DNA of 64,000 nt from Janthinobacterium sp. UMAB-56 (GTDB taxonomy: Bacteria; Pseudomonadota; Gammaproteobacteria; Burkholderiales; Burkholderiaceae_D), in assembly GCF_900095265.1 (NCBI RefSeq), contig NZ_LT607655.1, positions 62,001 through 126,000 on the forward strand, given 5' to 3'. This document shows positions 1 to 9,656 of this stretch, piece by piece (position 1 is the stretch's first letter; the number at the start of each line of letters is the position of its first letter). The notes beneath the pieces were generated by a model. That model was not told where the DNA came from. It searched no databases and saw only the letters and a program-made list of their open reading frames with translations. Position numbers and translations under genes: made by a program.

Positions 1-3000
1 GCCGCCGCCGTGCCGGGCGCGCAGGCCGCTGCTGGCGCCGCCACGAACGACGACAACGCGGCAGCCACTGCGGCGGCAGCCGCCGCAGCGTCGCAAGCGG
101 CCAGCACGTCGGCACAAAATGACGATGCGGCTGCCGTCACGGCCGCTGCCAACGCCGCCGCCGCGCACGCCGCCGCCGATGCGGCACAAACGCAAGCGGA
201 CCAGACCAACGCCCCCGCACTGCAAGCCATCGCCGATGCAGCCGACGTCGTCGCCACTGCAGCCAACACCCAGGCAGGGCTGACCGATGCGGCGGCGCTG
301 GCTGTCGTCTCGGCCAATGATGCCGCCGCTGCCGCTGCCGCCACCGCGCTGGCCGATGCCACGGACGCCACCGCGCTGGACCTGGCGGCAACTGCCGCCG
401 CCAATGCCGCCGTTACGGCAGGCATACAGGCCAGCCTGACCGACGCCGCCGCACTGGCCCTCATTTCAGACGCCGATGCCGCCAACGCCGCTGCAGTCGC
501 CAGCGTGGCCGCCGCCACCGATGCTGCCGCCCTGGCCGCCGCCTCGAACGCCGCCGCCACTGCGGCAGCAAATGCGGCGACAGCGGCCAATGCCACCGAT
601 GCCACAGCACTCGGCATCGCCGCCACCGCTGCCGCGAATGCCGCCACCGCCGCCAGCACGCAAGCAGGACTGACCGACGCCGTGACGCTGACCATGGCTG
701 CGGATGCCGCTGCCGGCGTCGCCGCCTGGGATGCCTCGATCGCCAACGCCACCGATGCTGTCGCCCTGCAGGCAGCTGCCAACGCCGCCGCCACGGCCGC
801 GGCAAACGCGCAGACCCAGGCCAACATGACGGATGCGCCTACCCTGGGCCTGATCGCCGACGCCGCCACAGCGGCAGCGGACGCCGCGCAATTCCAGGCC
901 GGCTTGACCGACGCGGCTGCGCTGGCCCTGATTTCCAACGCAGACGCTGCCGCTGCGGCGGCCGCCGCATTGGCCGCCAGTAGCGATGCCGCCGCGCTCG
1001 ACGCCGCTGCAGCCCTTGCCGCCACGATGGCCGCCAATGCCGTCGTCACCGCCAGCCTGAGCGATGCGGCCGCCCTGCAAATTAGCGCCGATGCGGCCGC
1101 CAGCACGGCCGCCGCTGCCGCCACGCAAGCTGCATTGACGGACGCCGCCGCCCTGCAAGTGATTTCCGACAGCGACGCGGCCGCCGCGCTGGCGGCGCAA
1201 AACACCGCCAACCTGACGGACGCGGCGGCCCTTGCCGCAGCCGACGCGGCCGCCGCCAGCGATGCGGCCCATGCGCAAACAGTGGCCGACCAGACAGATG
1301 TCGTCGCCTTGCAGCAAGCGGCCGACCAGGCCGATGCCGATGCGGCCGCCGCCAATGCGCAAGCGAGCCTGCTGGACGTCAATGTCGCCCTGAATGCCTT
1401 CAATCTTGCCAACCTCGCCGCCCTGGCCGCCAACGTCACAGCCGGCCAGACCAGCGTCATCGACCTGACGGCCACCGTCAATGCCCTGCAGCTCGATGCC
1501 GACAATGCCGATATCACTGCCGGCCTGACGGATGCCACCCTCCTTGCCGGCATCTCCACCGCCGATGCGCTGACGGCGGCCGGCTTGCAAGCCACCGCCG
1601 AGCTGACCGATGCCGGAGCGCTCATCGCCGCCGCCGCGGCTGCTGTCTCGACGGCGGAAACGGCCGCCCTGCTGGGCGGAATCGATATCTCGGCCGTCAG
1701 CGCAGCTGCCGCCGCACAGGCCGCCGCCACGACTGCGGCCGCTCAGGCCGCGCTGACCGATGCCGGTGCGCTGGGCGTGATTTCCACAGCGGACGCCGCC
1801 GCTGAAGTTGCCGCGCAGACTGCTGTGACCTCGTTGACGGCCGCCAATACGCTGGCACAAAACGCGCTGGCCACGGCACAATTTATTGCCAACCAAACCG
1901 ACGCCGTGGCCCTCGGCCTGGTGTCATCCGCCGCCGATGCGGCCGCAGCAGCCGCCGTGACGACGGCCGGCCAGACCGACGCCATCGCGCTGAGCCTCAT
2001 TTCCACCGCCGATGGCCTGGCCGCCGCCTCCGCCGCCAGCCTGGCAGCGCTGACGGATGCCACGGCGCTGGGACTCATTTCCACGGCCGAGGCAACCGCC
2101 GCTGCCGCCTTGCAGGCGACGGCCAACCTGACGGACGCCGCCGCCCTGGGCCTGGTCGCCACGGCCGCCGCCGCCGCTGCTAATACGGCGACGAATGTTG
2201 CCAACCTGACCGACGCCGTCGCACTGGGCAGCGTCTCGGCGGCCGCCACCACTGCCGCCAATACGGCTGCCGCCACCGCCGCGCTGACCGACGCCACGGC
2301 CTTGGGCCTGGTCGCCACAGCCGATGCGGCGCTGGCCGCCACGGCGCAAACGACGGCCAACCTCACCGATGCCGTGGCATTGGGCCTGGTATCGACGGCC
2401 GCCAACGCTGCCGCCAGTGCCGCTGCCGCCACTGCCAACCTGACCGATGCCGTCGCCCTGGGCACCGTCTCGGCCGCCGCCACTGCCGCTGCCAACACGG
2501 CCGCCGCCACCGCTGCGCTTACCGATGCCGTCGCCCTGGGGCTGACGGCCACCGTCGACGCGGCCGCTGCCGCCGCCGCGCAAACTACAGCCAACCTGAC
2601 GGACGCCGTCGCCCTGGGGCTGGTGGCAAGCGTCAATGCCACGGCCGCCACAGCCGCCGCCGCCGTCGCCGGCCTCACCGACGCCGTCCTGCTGGGTACC
2701 CAGCATACGCTCGACGTCACGGCCGCCACCGTCGCGGCCACCAAGGCAGCCTTGACCGATGCCGCCGCCCTCACCACCGTCGCCAACAACGATGCCGCGA
2801 ATGCCGCCTCCCTGGCCGCCTATTCGGCAGCCCATCCGCTCGACCTGGTGGCGGCACTGGCGGCCACCGTCGCCACCACCACGGCCTCCTTGTCGCTCGC
2901 CGCCGCTCAATCGGCGCAAGCCGATGATGCCGCAGCTGCCTCGACGGCAGCCACGGCGGCAGCCTCCTTGACAGCCCTGAACAATGCGATCGCCGCCGAC

Positions 3001-6000
3001 AATGCCGCCACCGCTGCGGCCACGCTGGCCCTGACTTCCCAGGCGGCAGCGACGGCAGCACAGCTGGACGATACCGCCGCAGCCACCGCAGCCGGCGTGG
3101 CTGCCACCTCGCTGGCAGCGGCCCAGGCGGCGCAGGCGGCCGACGCCGCCGCCGCGACGACGGCAGCGACGGCAGCGTCTGCCCTGGCCGCCCTGAATGC
3201 GGCCTTGCAAGCCGATGCCAATGCGGCAGCCACCGCCGCGACCGCCGTGACGGCAAGTGCCGCCACCGCCGCTGCCATCGCCGACGATCTGGCGGCAGCC
3301 ACGGCGGCCACTGTCGCCAATGCCTCGCAAGCGGCCGCGCAAGCGGCGCAACTGGCAGACAATGCCGCCGCCAGCACCGCCGCCATCGCCGCCAACGCGC
3401 TGGCCGCACTCAATGCGGCGCTGGCCGACGATGCGGCGGCCGCTGCGGCCGTGCTGAACGCCACCAATGCAACAGCCGCTGCAGCCGCCGCCACCGCCGC
3501 CGACACGGCCGCTGCGGCAGCTGCCGCCACGGCTGCCATTTCAGCCGCCGCCACGCAGCACGCACAAGCCGACGATGCCGCAGCCGCAGCCGCCGCCCTT
3601 ACGGCAGCGGTCTCGCTGACCGCCACCCAGGCCGCCCAGGCTGCCGATGCAGCCGTCGGCACGACTGCCGCCACGGCGGCCGCCGCCCTGGCCGCACTAA
3701 ACCAGGCACTGGCCGACGATAGCGCCGCCGCCACTGCAGCGACGGTTGCGAGCAACGCGCAAGCGGCCCTGAATACCGCCACGACAACACTCAACGCGGC
3801 AATACTGGCTGCCAGCGCCTCGCTCGCTGCCACCAATGCGGCCTTGGCAGACGATGCCACGGCCGCCAGCACAGCGGCAGCTGCGGCAGCTGCCCAGGTC
3901 CTTGCCGACGCCGCCGTGCTGGCCGATGTCGGCCTGGCAGCGATCGCAACGGCGGCCAACAACGCACTCGCCGCCGCCAGCGCGGCACTGGCCGCCGACG
4001 ATGCCGCCGCCAATGCCGCGCACACGGCCGCGCTCTCGGCCGCCGCCACTCTGGCAGCACAACTGGCCGATACGGCGGCCCTGAATGCCCATGCCGCGCT
4101 GACTGCGGCCATCGCCAACCTGAATGCCGCCGTCACGGCCGATACCAACGCGACGAATGCCGACAATGACAAGACCGTGAAACTGAACCTCCTGCTCACC
4201 GCCCAGGGAGCAGCCGATGACGCGGCCCAGGCCAATGCCAATGCGGCCGCTGCCCATGCGGCGCTGGCGGCGGCCCAGGCCGATGATGCAGCGGCGGCCA
4301 CCGCTGCCGCGAATGCGGCGTCGGCGCATGCGGCGGCGGTCGCGGCGCAAAATGCCGATGCCGCTGCGGCAGCGGCAACGGCGCAAGCGGCCATTTCCCT
4401 GGCCGCCACCCTCAATGCCCAGGCCGACGATGCCACTGCGGCCGCTGCCGCCACGGCAGCAGCGAATGCACAACTGGCACTGGACGCGGCCCTTGCCGCC
4501 GATGCCAACGTCGCCACCACCGCTGCAGCGGCGGCAGCGGCCCAGTTGGCGGCGCAAAATGCGCACGACGCCGATGCGGCCGCCGCAGCGGCAGCGGCGG
4601 CAGCGGCCATTTCCCTGGCCGCCACGCAGGCAGCACAGGCCGATGACGCGGCGGCCGCGCTGGCGGCGGCCAATGCCGCCAATGCCCAGGCAGCGCATGA
4701 CAACGCCGTCGCCGACGACCAGGCCGCCGCAGCCGCCGCAGCCGCAGCAGCGCTGGCGCAGGCGGCTGCAACGGCGGCAGCAGCCGCTGACGCCACGGCA
4801 ACAGCGAGCGCCGCAGCAGCGGCAGCGGCGCTGCTCGCCGCGCAGGCGGCGCAAGCCGACGATGCGGCCGCAGACCTGGCAGCGGCGAATGCCGCTGCCG
4901 CCGCAGGTGCCCACGCGGCCGCCATCGCCGCCGACGCCCTGGCCGCCAGCACGGCGGCAACGGCGGCCACTGCGCTGGCGGCCGCCACGGCAGCGCAGAA
5001 CGACGACGATGCGGCAGCGGCAGCGGCTGCACAAGCTGCCATTTCGCTGGCACAGACGCAGGCGGCACAGGCCGACGATGCGGCAGCAGCAGCAGCCACC
5101 GTCAACGCCAACAATGCGGCGGCAGCGGCGCTGGCCGCCCATGCCGCCGATGCCGCAGCACCGCTGGCGCAGGCGCAGGCAGCCGCTTCGCTGCTGGCCC
5201 TGCAGGCGGCGCAAGCCGACGATGCCGCCGCTGCCAGTGCGGCGGCAGCCGCCGCGCAGGCGCATGCCAACGCGAACGCGGCGTATGCGGATGACGCGGC
5301 AGCGGCCCAGGCGCAAGCCGATGCCCAGGCCGCCGACATCGCCCTGGCGCAAGCGAACGCCCTCGCCGCGCAAACCGACGCCAATGCCCTGGCTGCGGTG
5401 TCGAATGCGGACGCTGCCAACGCCGCCGCCGCGCAGGCGCTGGCCGACCAGACCGATGCCGTGGCACTCACGCAGGCTGCCGATGTGGCTGCGGCAGCGG
5501 CGCTGGCGGCGGCGCAGACGGCCGACCTGACCGACGCCAACGCCCTGCACCTGGCAGCCGATGCGGCCGCAGCGGCAGCCCTGCAAGCGCAGGCGCAGGC
5601 CGACCTGACGGACGCAAATTCGCTGACGCTGGCGGCGAACGCCGATGCTGCGGCGGCAGCGGCAGCCCAGGCCCAGGCCGACCTGACCGATGCAAGCCAG
5701 CTGTTCGTGCTGAGCCAGAACGCCCTGCACAATCCGCTGACGGTGGCTGACTTCAGCACCGGACTGCCTGCCGCCGGCGGCGATGTGATCGACATGTCCG
5801 CCATCGCCGACCTGACGGCATCGGTGGCCGTGGGCGTCAACCTGGGCACGGACTTTGGCGCCGACAACCTGTTCATCTTCGACGGCACGTCCGTGTCGAT
5901 CGGCGCGGCGGCCAGCGCCATCGCGGCCGACAACAGCGTCTTGTCGGGACAGGGCTACATCGTCATCGCCGATGCGCAAAACAGCGGCGCCGTGACCGTG

Positions 6001-6105
6001 TATCACTCGAGTGACCTGAGCAACGCCAACGCCATCGACACGGCGCTGGTGCTGCTGAGTGGCGTGAACATCACGCAACTGACGGCGGCCAACTTCGTCG
6101 TCTGA
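1..6105 (+). CDS. Giant Ala-rich repeat protein, probable type I secretion substrate (5' partial)
   Basis: The frame is already open at base 1, so the gene begins upstream; about 2034 residues are visible. Composition is extreme: mostly Ala with Asp, Thr, Asn, Gln, Ser and Leu. I saw no Arg, no Cys and only about three Lys, so the protein is very acidic. Three blocks are visible. A 26-residue repeat centred on LTDAxAL runs to about base 2830, a 24-residue repeat centred on QADDAAAA runs from about 2920 to 5330, and the 26-residue type returns at about 5370-5690. The last 140 residues are different: mixed composition, aromatic residues, and a GGDVIDMSAI stretch like those near the C-terminus of type I secreted proteins. 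No RTX glycine nonapeptides are visible. Secretion genes follow immediately on the same strand. A long helical surface or biofilm protein is inferred; the function is unproven. Confidence 0.8.
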   Translation, partial: AAAVPGAQAAAGAATNDDNAAATAAAAAAASQAASTSAQNDDAAAVTAAANAAAAHAAADAAQTQADQTNAPALQAIADAADVVATAANTQAGLTDAAALAVVSANDAAAAAAATALADATDATALDLAATAAANAAVTAGIQASLTDAAALALISDADAANAAAVASVAAATDAAALAAASNAAATAAANAATAANATDATALGIAATAAANAATAASTQAGLTDAVTLTMAADAAAGVAAWDASIANATDAVALQAAANAAATAAANAQTQANMTDAPTLGLIADAATAAADAAQFQAGLTDAAALALISNADAAAAAAAALAASSDAAALDAAAALAATMAANAVVTASLSDAAALQISADAAASTAAAAATQAALTDAAALQVISDSDAAAALAAQNTANLTDAAALAAADAAAASDAAHAQTVADQTDVVALQQAADQADADAAAANAQASLLDVNVALNAFNLANLAALAANVTAGQTSVIDLTATVNALQLDADNADITAGLTDATLLAGISTADALTAAGLQATAELTDAGALIAAAAAAVSTAETAALLGGIDISAVSAAAAAQAAATTAAAQAALTDAGALGVISTADAAAEVAAQTAVTSLTAANTLAQNALATAQFIANQTDAVALGLVSSAADAAAAAAVTTAGQTDAIALSLISTADGLAAASAASLAALTDATALGLISTAEATAAAALQATANLTDAAALGLVATAAAAAANTATNVANLTDAVALGSVSAAATTAANTAAATAALTDATALGLVATADAALAATAQTTANLTDAVALGLVSTAANAAASAAAATANLTDAVALGTVSAAATAAANTAAATAALTDAVALGLTATVDAAAAAAAQTTANLTDAVALGLVASVNATAATAAAAVAGLTDAVLLGTQHTLDVTAATVAATKAALTDAAALTTVANNDAANAASLAAYSAAHPLDLVAALAATVATTTASLSLAAAQSAQADDAAAASTAATAAASLTALNNAIAADNAATAAATLALTSQAAATAAQLDDTAAATAAGVAATSLAAAQAAQAADAAAATTAATAASALAALNAALQADANAAATAATAVTASAATAAAIADDLAAATAATVANASQAAAQAAQLADNAAASTAAIAANALAALNAALADDAAAAAAVLNATNATAAAAAATAADTAAAAAAATAAISAAATQHAQADDAAAAAAALTAAVSLTATQAAQAADAAVGTTAATAAAALAALNQALADDSAAATAATVASNAQAALNTATTTLNAAILAASASLAATNAALADDATAASTAAAAAAAQVLADAAVLADVGLAAIATAANNALAAASAALAADDAAANAAHTAALSAAATLAAQLADTAALNAHAALTAAIANLNAAVTADTNATNADNDKTVKLNLLLTAQGAADDAAQANANAAAAHAALAAAQADDAAAATAAANAASAHAAAVAAQNADAAAAAATAQAAISLAATLNAQADDATAAAAATAAANAQLALDAALAADANVATTAAAAAAAQLAAQNAHDADAAAAAAAAAAAISLAATQAAQADDAAAALAAANAANAQAAHDNAVADDQAAAAAAAAAALAQAAATAAAAADATATASAAAAAAALLAAQAAQADDAAADLAAANAAAAAGAHAAAIAADALAASTAATAATALAAATAAQNDDDAAAAAAAQAAISLAQTQAAQADDAAAAAATVNANNAAAAALAAHAADAAAPLAQAQAAASLLALQAAQADDAAAASAAAAAAQAHANANAAYADDAAAAQAQADAQAADIALAQANALAAQTDANALAAVSNADAANAAAAQALADQTDAVALTQAADVAAAAALAAAQTADLTDANALHLAADAAAAAALQAQAQADLTDANSLTLAANADAAAAAAAQAQADLTDASQLFVLSQNALHNPLTVADFSTGLPAAGGDVIDMSAIADLTASVAVGVNLGTDFGADNLFIFDGTSVSIGAAASAIAADNSVLSGQGYIVIADAQNSGAVTVYHSSDLSNANAIDTALVLLSGVNITQLTAANFVV

Positions 6106-6144
6106 AGCAGCCCCCCACGCCAGGCACTGCGCCAGGCACGGCAG

Positions 6145-6170
6145 CGGGAGCGCAGAGCAGCGCGCTCCCG
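6145..6170 (+). terminator. Hairpin after the repeat-protein gene
   Basis: A perfect 9-bp stem (CGGGAGCGC / GCGCTCCCG) with an 8-base loop lies 40 bases after the stop of the giant gene. No T-tract follows. It may be a weak terminator or an mRNA 3'-end stabiliser that separates very high expression of the substrate from the secretion genes. Confidence 0.4.
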
Positions 6171-6214
6171 CCACACCTTGAAATGCGTCAGGCCTAGTGC
6201 CGGAAAAATACGGG

Positions 6215-7507
6215 ATGAGATTACGCGCTTTCCCAGCATTCTCCTCACTGCCATGCATCGCAGCCTTGCTGGCGGCCGTGGCCATGGCAGCGGCCCCCTG
6301 TTTCGCCGGCGCCCAGGGCGCCACCGCCTGGAGCTTCGACCAGGTCTTGCAGCAGGCACTGCAAAGCCATCCGTCCGTCCAGGGCAAGCGTTCGGCGCAG
6401 GCGGCCGCGCGCGCCGAACTCGATGGCGCGCAGTGGCAACGCTTCCCCAGCCTCTCGGCCGAAGTCCCCACAGGTTCCCGGGAAACGGGCGGCGTGGTGC
6501 GCATCGAGCAGCCGCTGTGGAGCGGCGGGCGCATCGACGCCGGCATCGATGCCGCCGGCAGCCGGGTCGATGCGGCCGGCGCCGCCATCGAGGAAGAACG
6601 CCTGGCCCTGTCCCTGCGCGTGATTGCCGCCTACACCGAGGCGCTGCGCCAGACGGCCCGCGTGCGCTCGGCCGGGGAAGGCTTGCTGGAGCACCAGCGC
6701 CTGCTGGACATGATCAAGCGCCGCGTGGTGCAGTCGGTCAGTTCGCAGACGGACCAGCGCCTGGCAGAATCGCGCACCTACCAGGCGGCCAACGATGTGT
6801 CGAATGCGCGCCAGGCGCTGGAAAACGCGCTGGCGCAGCTGTCGCAACTGGCCGGCAAGCCGGTGCGCCTCGTCAGCGCCACCGGCATCGGCGTGGGCGA
6901 ACCCTTGCCCGACGCCAGCCTGGAACGGGTCATGCGCCAGGCCATCGATTACTCGCCCACCCTGCAGCGCCTCGATTTCGAGGCGCAGGCAGCCGATTCC
7001 GAGATCACCCTGCAGCGCTCGGCCTACATGCCGAAGGTGGTACTGCGCATGGAAAAGCCCACGGGCGGCATCAATGCCGACAACCGCACGCGCGCCATGC
7101 TGGTGCTGCAGGCGCAGCCGGGCGCCGGCCTGTCGGCCAAGGCTGGCGTGGACGCCGCCGTGGCCCGGCGCGAAGGCGCGCGCGCCGCGCACGATGCGGC
7201 CGAGCGCGAGGTGCGCGAGCGTTTCACGCTGGACTGGAACGAAGCCGAAGCGAGCCGCCAGCGCCTGGGCAATGCGGGCGAGGCCAGCACTACCTCGACG
7301 CAGGTATTCGAATCGTATGCGCGCCAGTACGTGATCGGCCGCAAGAGCTGGAACGACGTGCTCAACGCCGTGCGCGAAGCGACCCAGGCGCAGTTTTCAC
7401 TGGAAGACACGCGCGCGCAGGCGATTGCCGCCAGCCTGCGCCTGGCCGCGCAGACGGGCACCCTGGCCGGACGCACGGCGCCGGCTGGCCTGGCGCGCGC
7501 GAATTGA
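6215..7507 (+). CDS. TolC-family outer-membrane channel of a type I secretion system
   Basis: The 430-residue protein starts with a signal peptide: MRLR, then a hydrophobic stretch ending near AxA at about residues 26-34. I chose ATG 6215 over an in-frame GTG at 6197 because it puts the basic residues directly before the hydrophobic core. The mature part is rich in long amphipathic helices with Arg, Gln and Glu, and shows two similar halves typical of the OEP/TolC fold, including YTEALRQTARV and YVIGRKSWNDVLNA segments. The length fits LapE/TolC-type secretion channels. It lies between the giant repeat protein and the ABC and HlyD genes, so it most likely forms the outer-membrane exit of that exporter. 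Multidrug efflux is possible but less likely, since no RND pump is nearby. Confidence 0.85.
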   Translation: MRLRAFPAFSSLPCIAALLAAVAMAAAPCFAGAQGATAWSFDQVLQQALQSHPSVQGKRSAQAAARAELDGAQWQRFPSLSAEVPTGSRETGGVVRIEQPLWSGGRIDAGIDAAGSRVDAAGAAIEEERLALSLRVIAAYTEALRQTARVRSAGEGLLEHQRLLDMIKRRVVQSVSSQTDQRLAESRTYQAANDVSNARQALENALAQLSQLAGKPVRLVSATGIGVGEPLPDASLERVMRQAIDYSPTLQRLDFEAQAADSEITLQRSAYMPKVVLRMEKPTGGINADNRTRAMLVLQAQPGAGLSAKAGVDAAVARREGARAAHDAAEREVRERFTLDWNEAEASRQRLGNAGEASTTSTQVFESYARQYVIGRKSWNDVLNAVREATQAQFSLEDTRAQAIAASLRLAAQTGTLAGRTAPAGLARAN

Positions 7508-7535
7508 CAGCGACATGATGCAAACAGGAGACAGC

Positions 7536-9656
7536 GTGGATACCTCCATCAAACATGGCTTGCTGACATTGATCGAGCGGGCCGCCCGCCTGACGGGCCA
7601 GCACGTCGCTAGGGCGCGCCTGGCCGACTTGCAGCGCCAGCTCGATGACGTCGACGACAACGGCACACCCGGCGCGGTATTGACCACCATCTGGCAGGCG
7701 GCCGGGCTGGACGGCGCGGCGCGCCAGTTGCACGAGCCGACGCCGGGCGAACTGCCGTTCGCCGTGTATAGCGCCAGCACGGGCTGGGGCTTGCTGCAAT
7801 CGCGCGGCGCCGATGGTGCCTGGCGCGGCGAAGGCGTCGACGGGCGCTCCTTGCAACTGCTCTCGCTGGCCGGCCTGGCTTGCGTGGGCTTGCCACGCCG
7901 CAGTGAGAAAAGCGGCACCCGCCCCGGCGCCCTGGGCCTGGTGCGCAACGCCCTGTGGCTGAAGAAAGGCGTATTTGTCGACGCCGTGCTGGCCACCGCA
8001 CTGGTAACCCTGCTGACCATGGCCACCTCGCTGTTTTCCATGCAGGTGTACGACCGCGTCATCCCGAACCAGAGTTTCAGCACCCTGTGGGTGCTGGTGG
8101 TGGGCGTGGCCCTGTCGATCGGCCTGGAATTTCTCCTCAAGCAGGTGCGCAGCCGCATCGTCGACCACTCGTGCAATGACGTCGACCATGAACTGTCCGA
8201 GTGGTTTTTCCAGCGCATGCTGGGCATCCGCATGGAAGCGCGCCCGGCCTCAGTGGGCACCCTGGCGGCGCAGGTGAAAGGCTTTGAAATGGTGCGCGGC
8301 GTGCTCACCTCGACGTCGCTGTTCGTGCTGACGGACGTGCCTTTCGCCCTGATTTTCCTGGCCATGATCACCATCATCGGCGGCTGGCTCGTGGTGGTGC
8401 CGCTGGTGGCACTGCCGCTGGCCCTGGTGTGCGGCCTGATGTTCCAGCGGGCCATCCAGAACCATACGCGCAAGAACCTCAACGCCAGCAACCGCAAGGC
8501 GGGCTTGCTGGTGGAAGCCGTCGATGGCGTCGAAACGCTCAAGGGCAGCAGCGCTGAATGGATGATGCAGGCGCGCTGGGCCGACCTGGTGGCCGAGAGC
8601 AGCCACGCCGAACAGAATATCCGCGACTACGCAGCCCTGTCACAAAACATCACGGCCGCCTTCCAGCAGCTGACCAACGTGGCGCTGATCTCCATGGGCG
8701 CGTGGTTCGTGGCGGAAAACCAGATGACCATGGGCGCCCTGATGGCGTGCACCATCATCAGCAACCGCGCCCTGATGCCCATCGTGCAGCTGCCCGCCGT
8801 GATGGTGCAATGGGCGCATGCGCGCGCCTCGATCGATGGCCTGGAACAGGTCATCAGCCTGCCCAACGAGGCCGACAACGCGCAGTTCGCGCTGACGCCG
8901 CGCAGCCTCGATACGGGCGTGCGCTTCGAACGCATCCGTTTTACGTATGGCGGCGCGCAAAAGGTGGCGCTGGAAGTGGAAAACCTGGCCATCCGCCCCG
9001 GCGAACGGGTCGGCCTGGTCGGCGCCATCGGCTCGGGCAAGAGCACCTTGCTGAAACTGGCCTCGGGCCTGTACCAGCCGGCCGAAGGCAAGACCTATCT
9101 GGGCGACGTCGACATGGCCTTGCTGGCACCGGCCGTGGTGCGCGAAATGGTCGGCTACCTGCCGCAGGAAACGCGGCTGTTCAGCGGCAGCCTGCGCGAC
9201 AACCTGCTGCTGGGACTGGCCGATCCGGGCGAGGAAGCGATACTGGCGGCGGCCAGGCGCACGGGCTTGATCGAGCTGATACTGGGCCAGCCACGGGGGC
9301 TGGCGCTGGCCATCACCGAGGGCGGACGCGGCGTCTCGGGCGGCCAGAGGCAACTGATCGCCGTCACGCGCCTGTTGCTGGCCAAGCCGCGCATCTGGCT
9401 GCTCGACGAACCGACGGGCGCCATGGATGCAAAAACGGAATCTCGCATCGTGGGGCTATTGGGTGAACTGGCGGCCGAAGGCGTGACCATGGTCGCCACC
9501 ACGCACAAGAACGCCCTGCTGCCCCTGCTCGACCGCCTGGTGGTGCTGCAGGCGGGACGGGTGCTGCTCGACGGCCCGCGCGATGCCGTGCTGGCCAAGC
9601 TGTCGGGCAAGCCGCAGGCCGTGCCTGCGCCAGTGGCGCAAGGAGCAGTCGCATGA
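7536..9656 (+). CDS. Type I secretion ABC transporter (LapB/HlyB-like)
   Basis: The 706-residue protein begins at GTG 7536, supported by AGGAG five bases upstream; ATG codons at 7515 and 7518 are alternatives. The first ~130 residues resemble the C39-like domain of type I secretion transporters, but no catalytic Cys is seen there, which indicates substrate binding rather than cleavage. An ABC exporter membrane domain follows (about residues 150-430, with several hydrophobic segments). The ATPase domain carries Walker A GAIGSGKS, signature VSGGQRQ, Walker B IWLLDEPT and the H-loop TTHKN. It is the inner-membrane motor that exports an unfolded protein through the HlyD and TolC partners. The stop codon overlaps the next start (ATGA). 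The adjacent giant repeat protein is the obvious substrate. Confidence 0.92.
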   Translation: MDTSIKHGLLTLIERAARLTGQHVARARLADLQRQLDDVDDNGTPGAVLTTIWQAAGLDGAARQLHEPTPGELPFAVYSASTGWGLLQSRGADGAWRGEGVDGRSLQLLSLAGLACVGLPRRSEKSGTRPGALGLVRNALWLKKGVFVDAVLATALVTLLTMATSLFSMQVYDRVIPNQSFSTLWVLVVGVALSIGLEFLLKQVRSRIVDHSCNDVDHELSEWFFQRMLGIRMEARPASVGTLAAQVKGFEMVRGVLTSTSLFVLTDVPFALIFLAMITIIGGWLVVVPLVALPLALVCGLMFQRAIQNHTRKNLNASNRKAGLLVEAVDGVETLKGSSAEWMMQARWADLVAESSHAEQNIRDYAALSQNITAAFQQLTNVALISMGAWFVAENQMTMGALMACTIISNRALMPIVQLPAVMVQWAHARASIDGLEQVISLPNEADNAQFALTPRSLDTGVRFERIRFTYGGAQKVALEVENLAIRPGERVGLVGAIGSGKSTLLKLASGLYQPAEGKTYLGDVDMALLAPAVVREMVGYLPQETRLFSGSLRDNLLLGLADPGEEAILAAARRTGLIELILGQPRGLALAITEGGRGVSGGQRQLIAVTRLLLAKPRIWLLDEPTGAMDAKTESRIVGLLGELAAEGVTMVATTHKNALLPLLDRLVVLQAGRVLLDGPRDAVLAKLSGKPQAVPAPVAQGAVA

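Noticed and set aside
466-1896. Antisense Gly/Arg-rich frame that could look like a PE-PGRS-like protein
   Set aside because: It is a composition shadow of the Ala-rich repeats and has no ribosome binding site.
1-5700. Possible CRISPR or minisatellite array
   Set aside because: The repetition is at protein level with 78- and 72-base periods and variable codons; there are no identical repeats with unique spacers.
2907-5933. Long antisense open frame (about 1000 codons) across the repeat region
   Set aside because: The sense strand uses almost only GCx, GAC/GAT and ACx codons, so stop codons are rare on the opposite strand. The antisense product is Ala/Ser repeat without any start signal or family.
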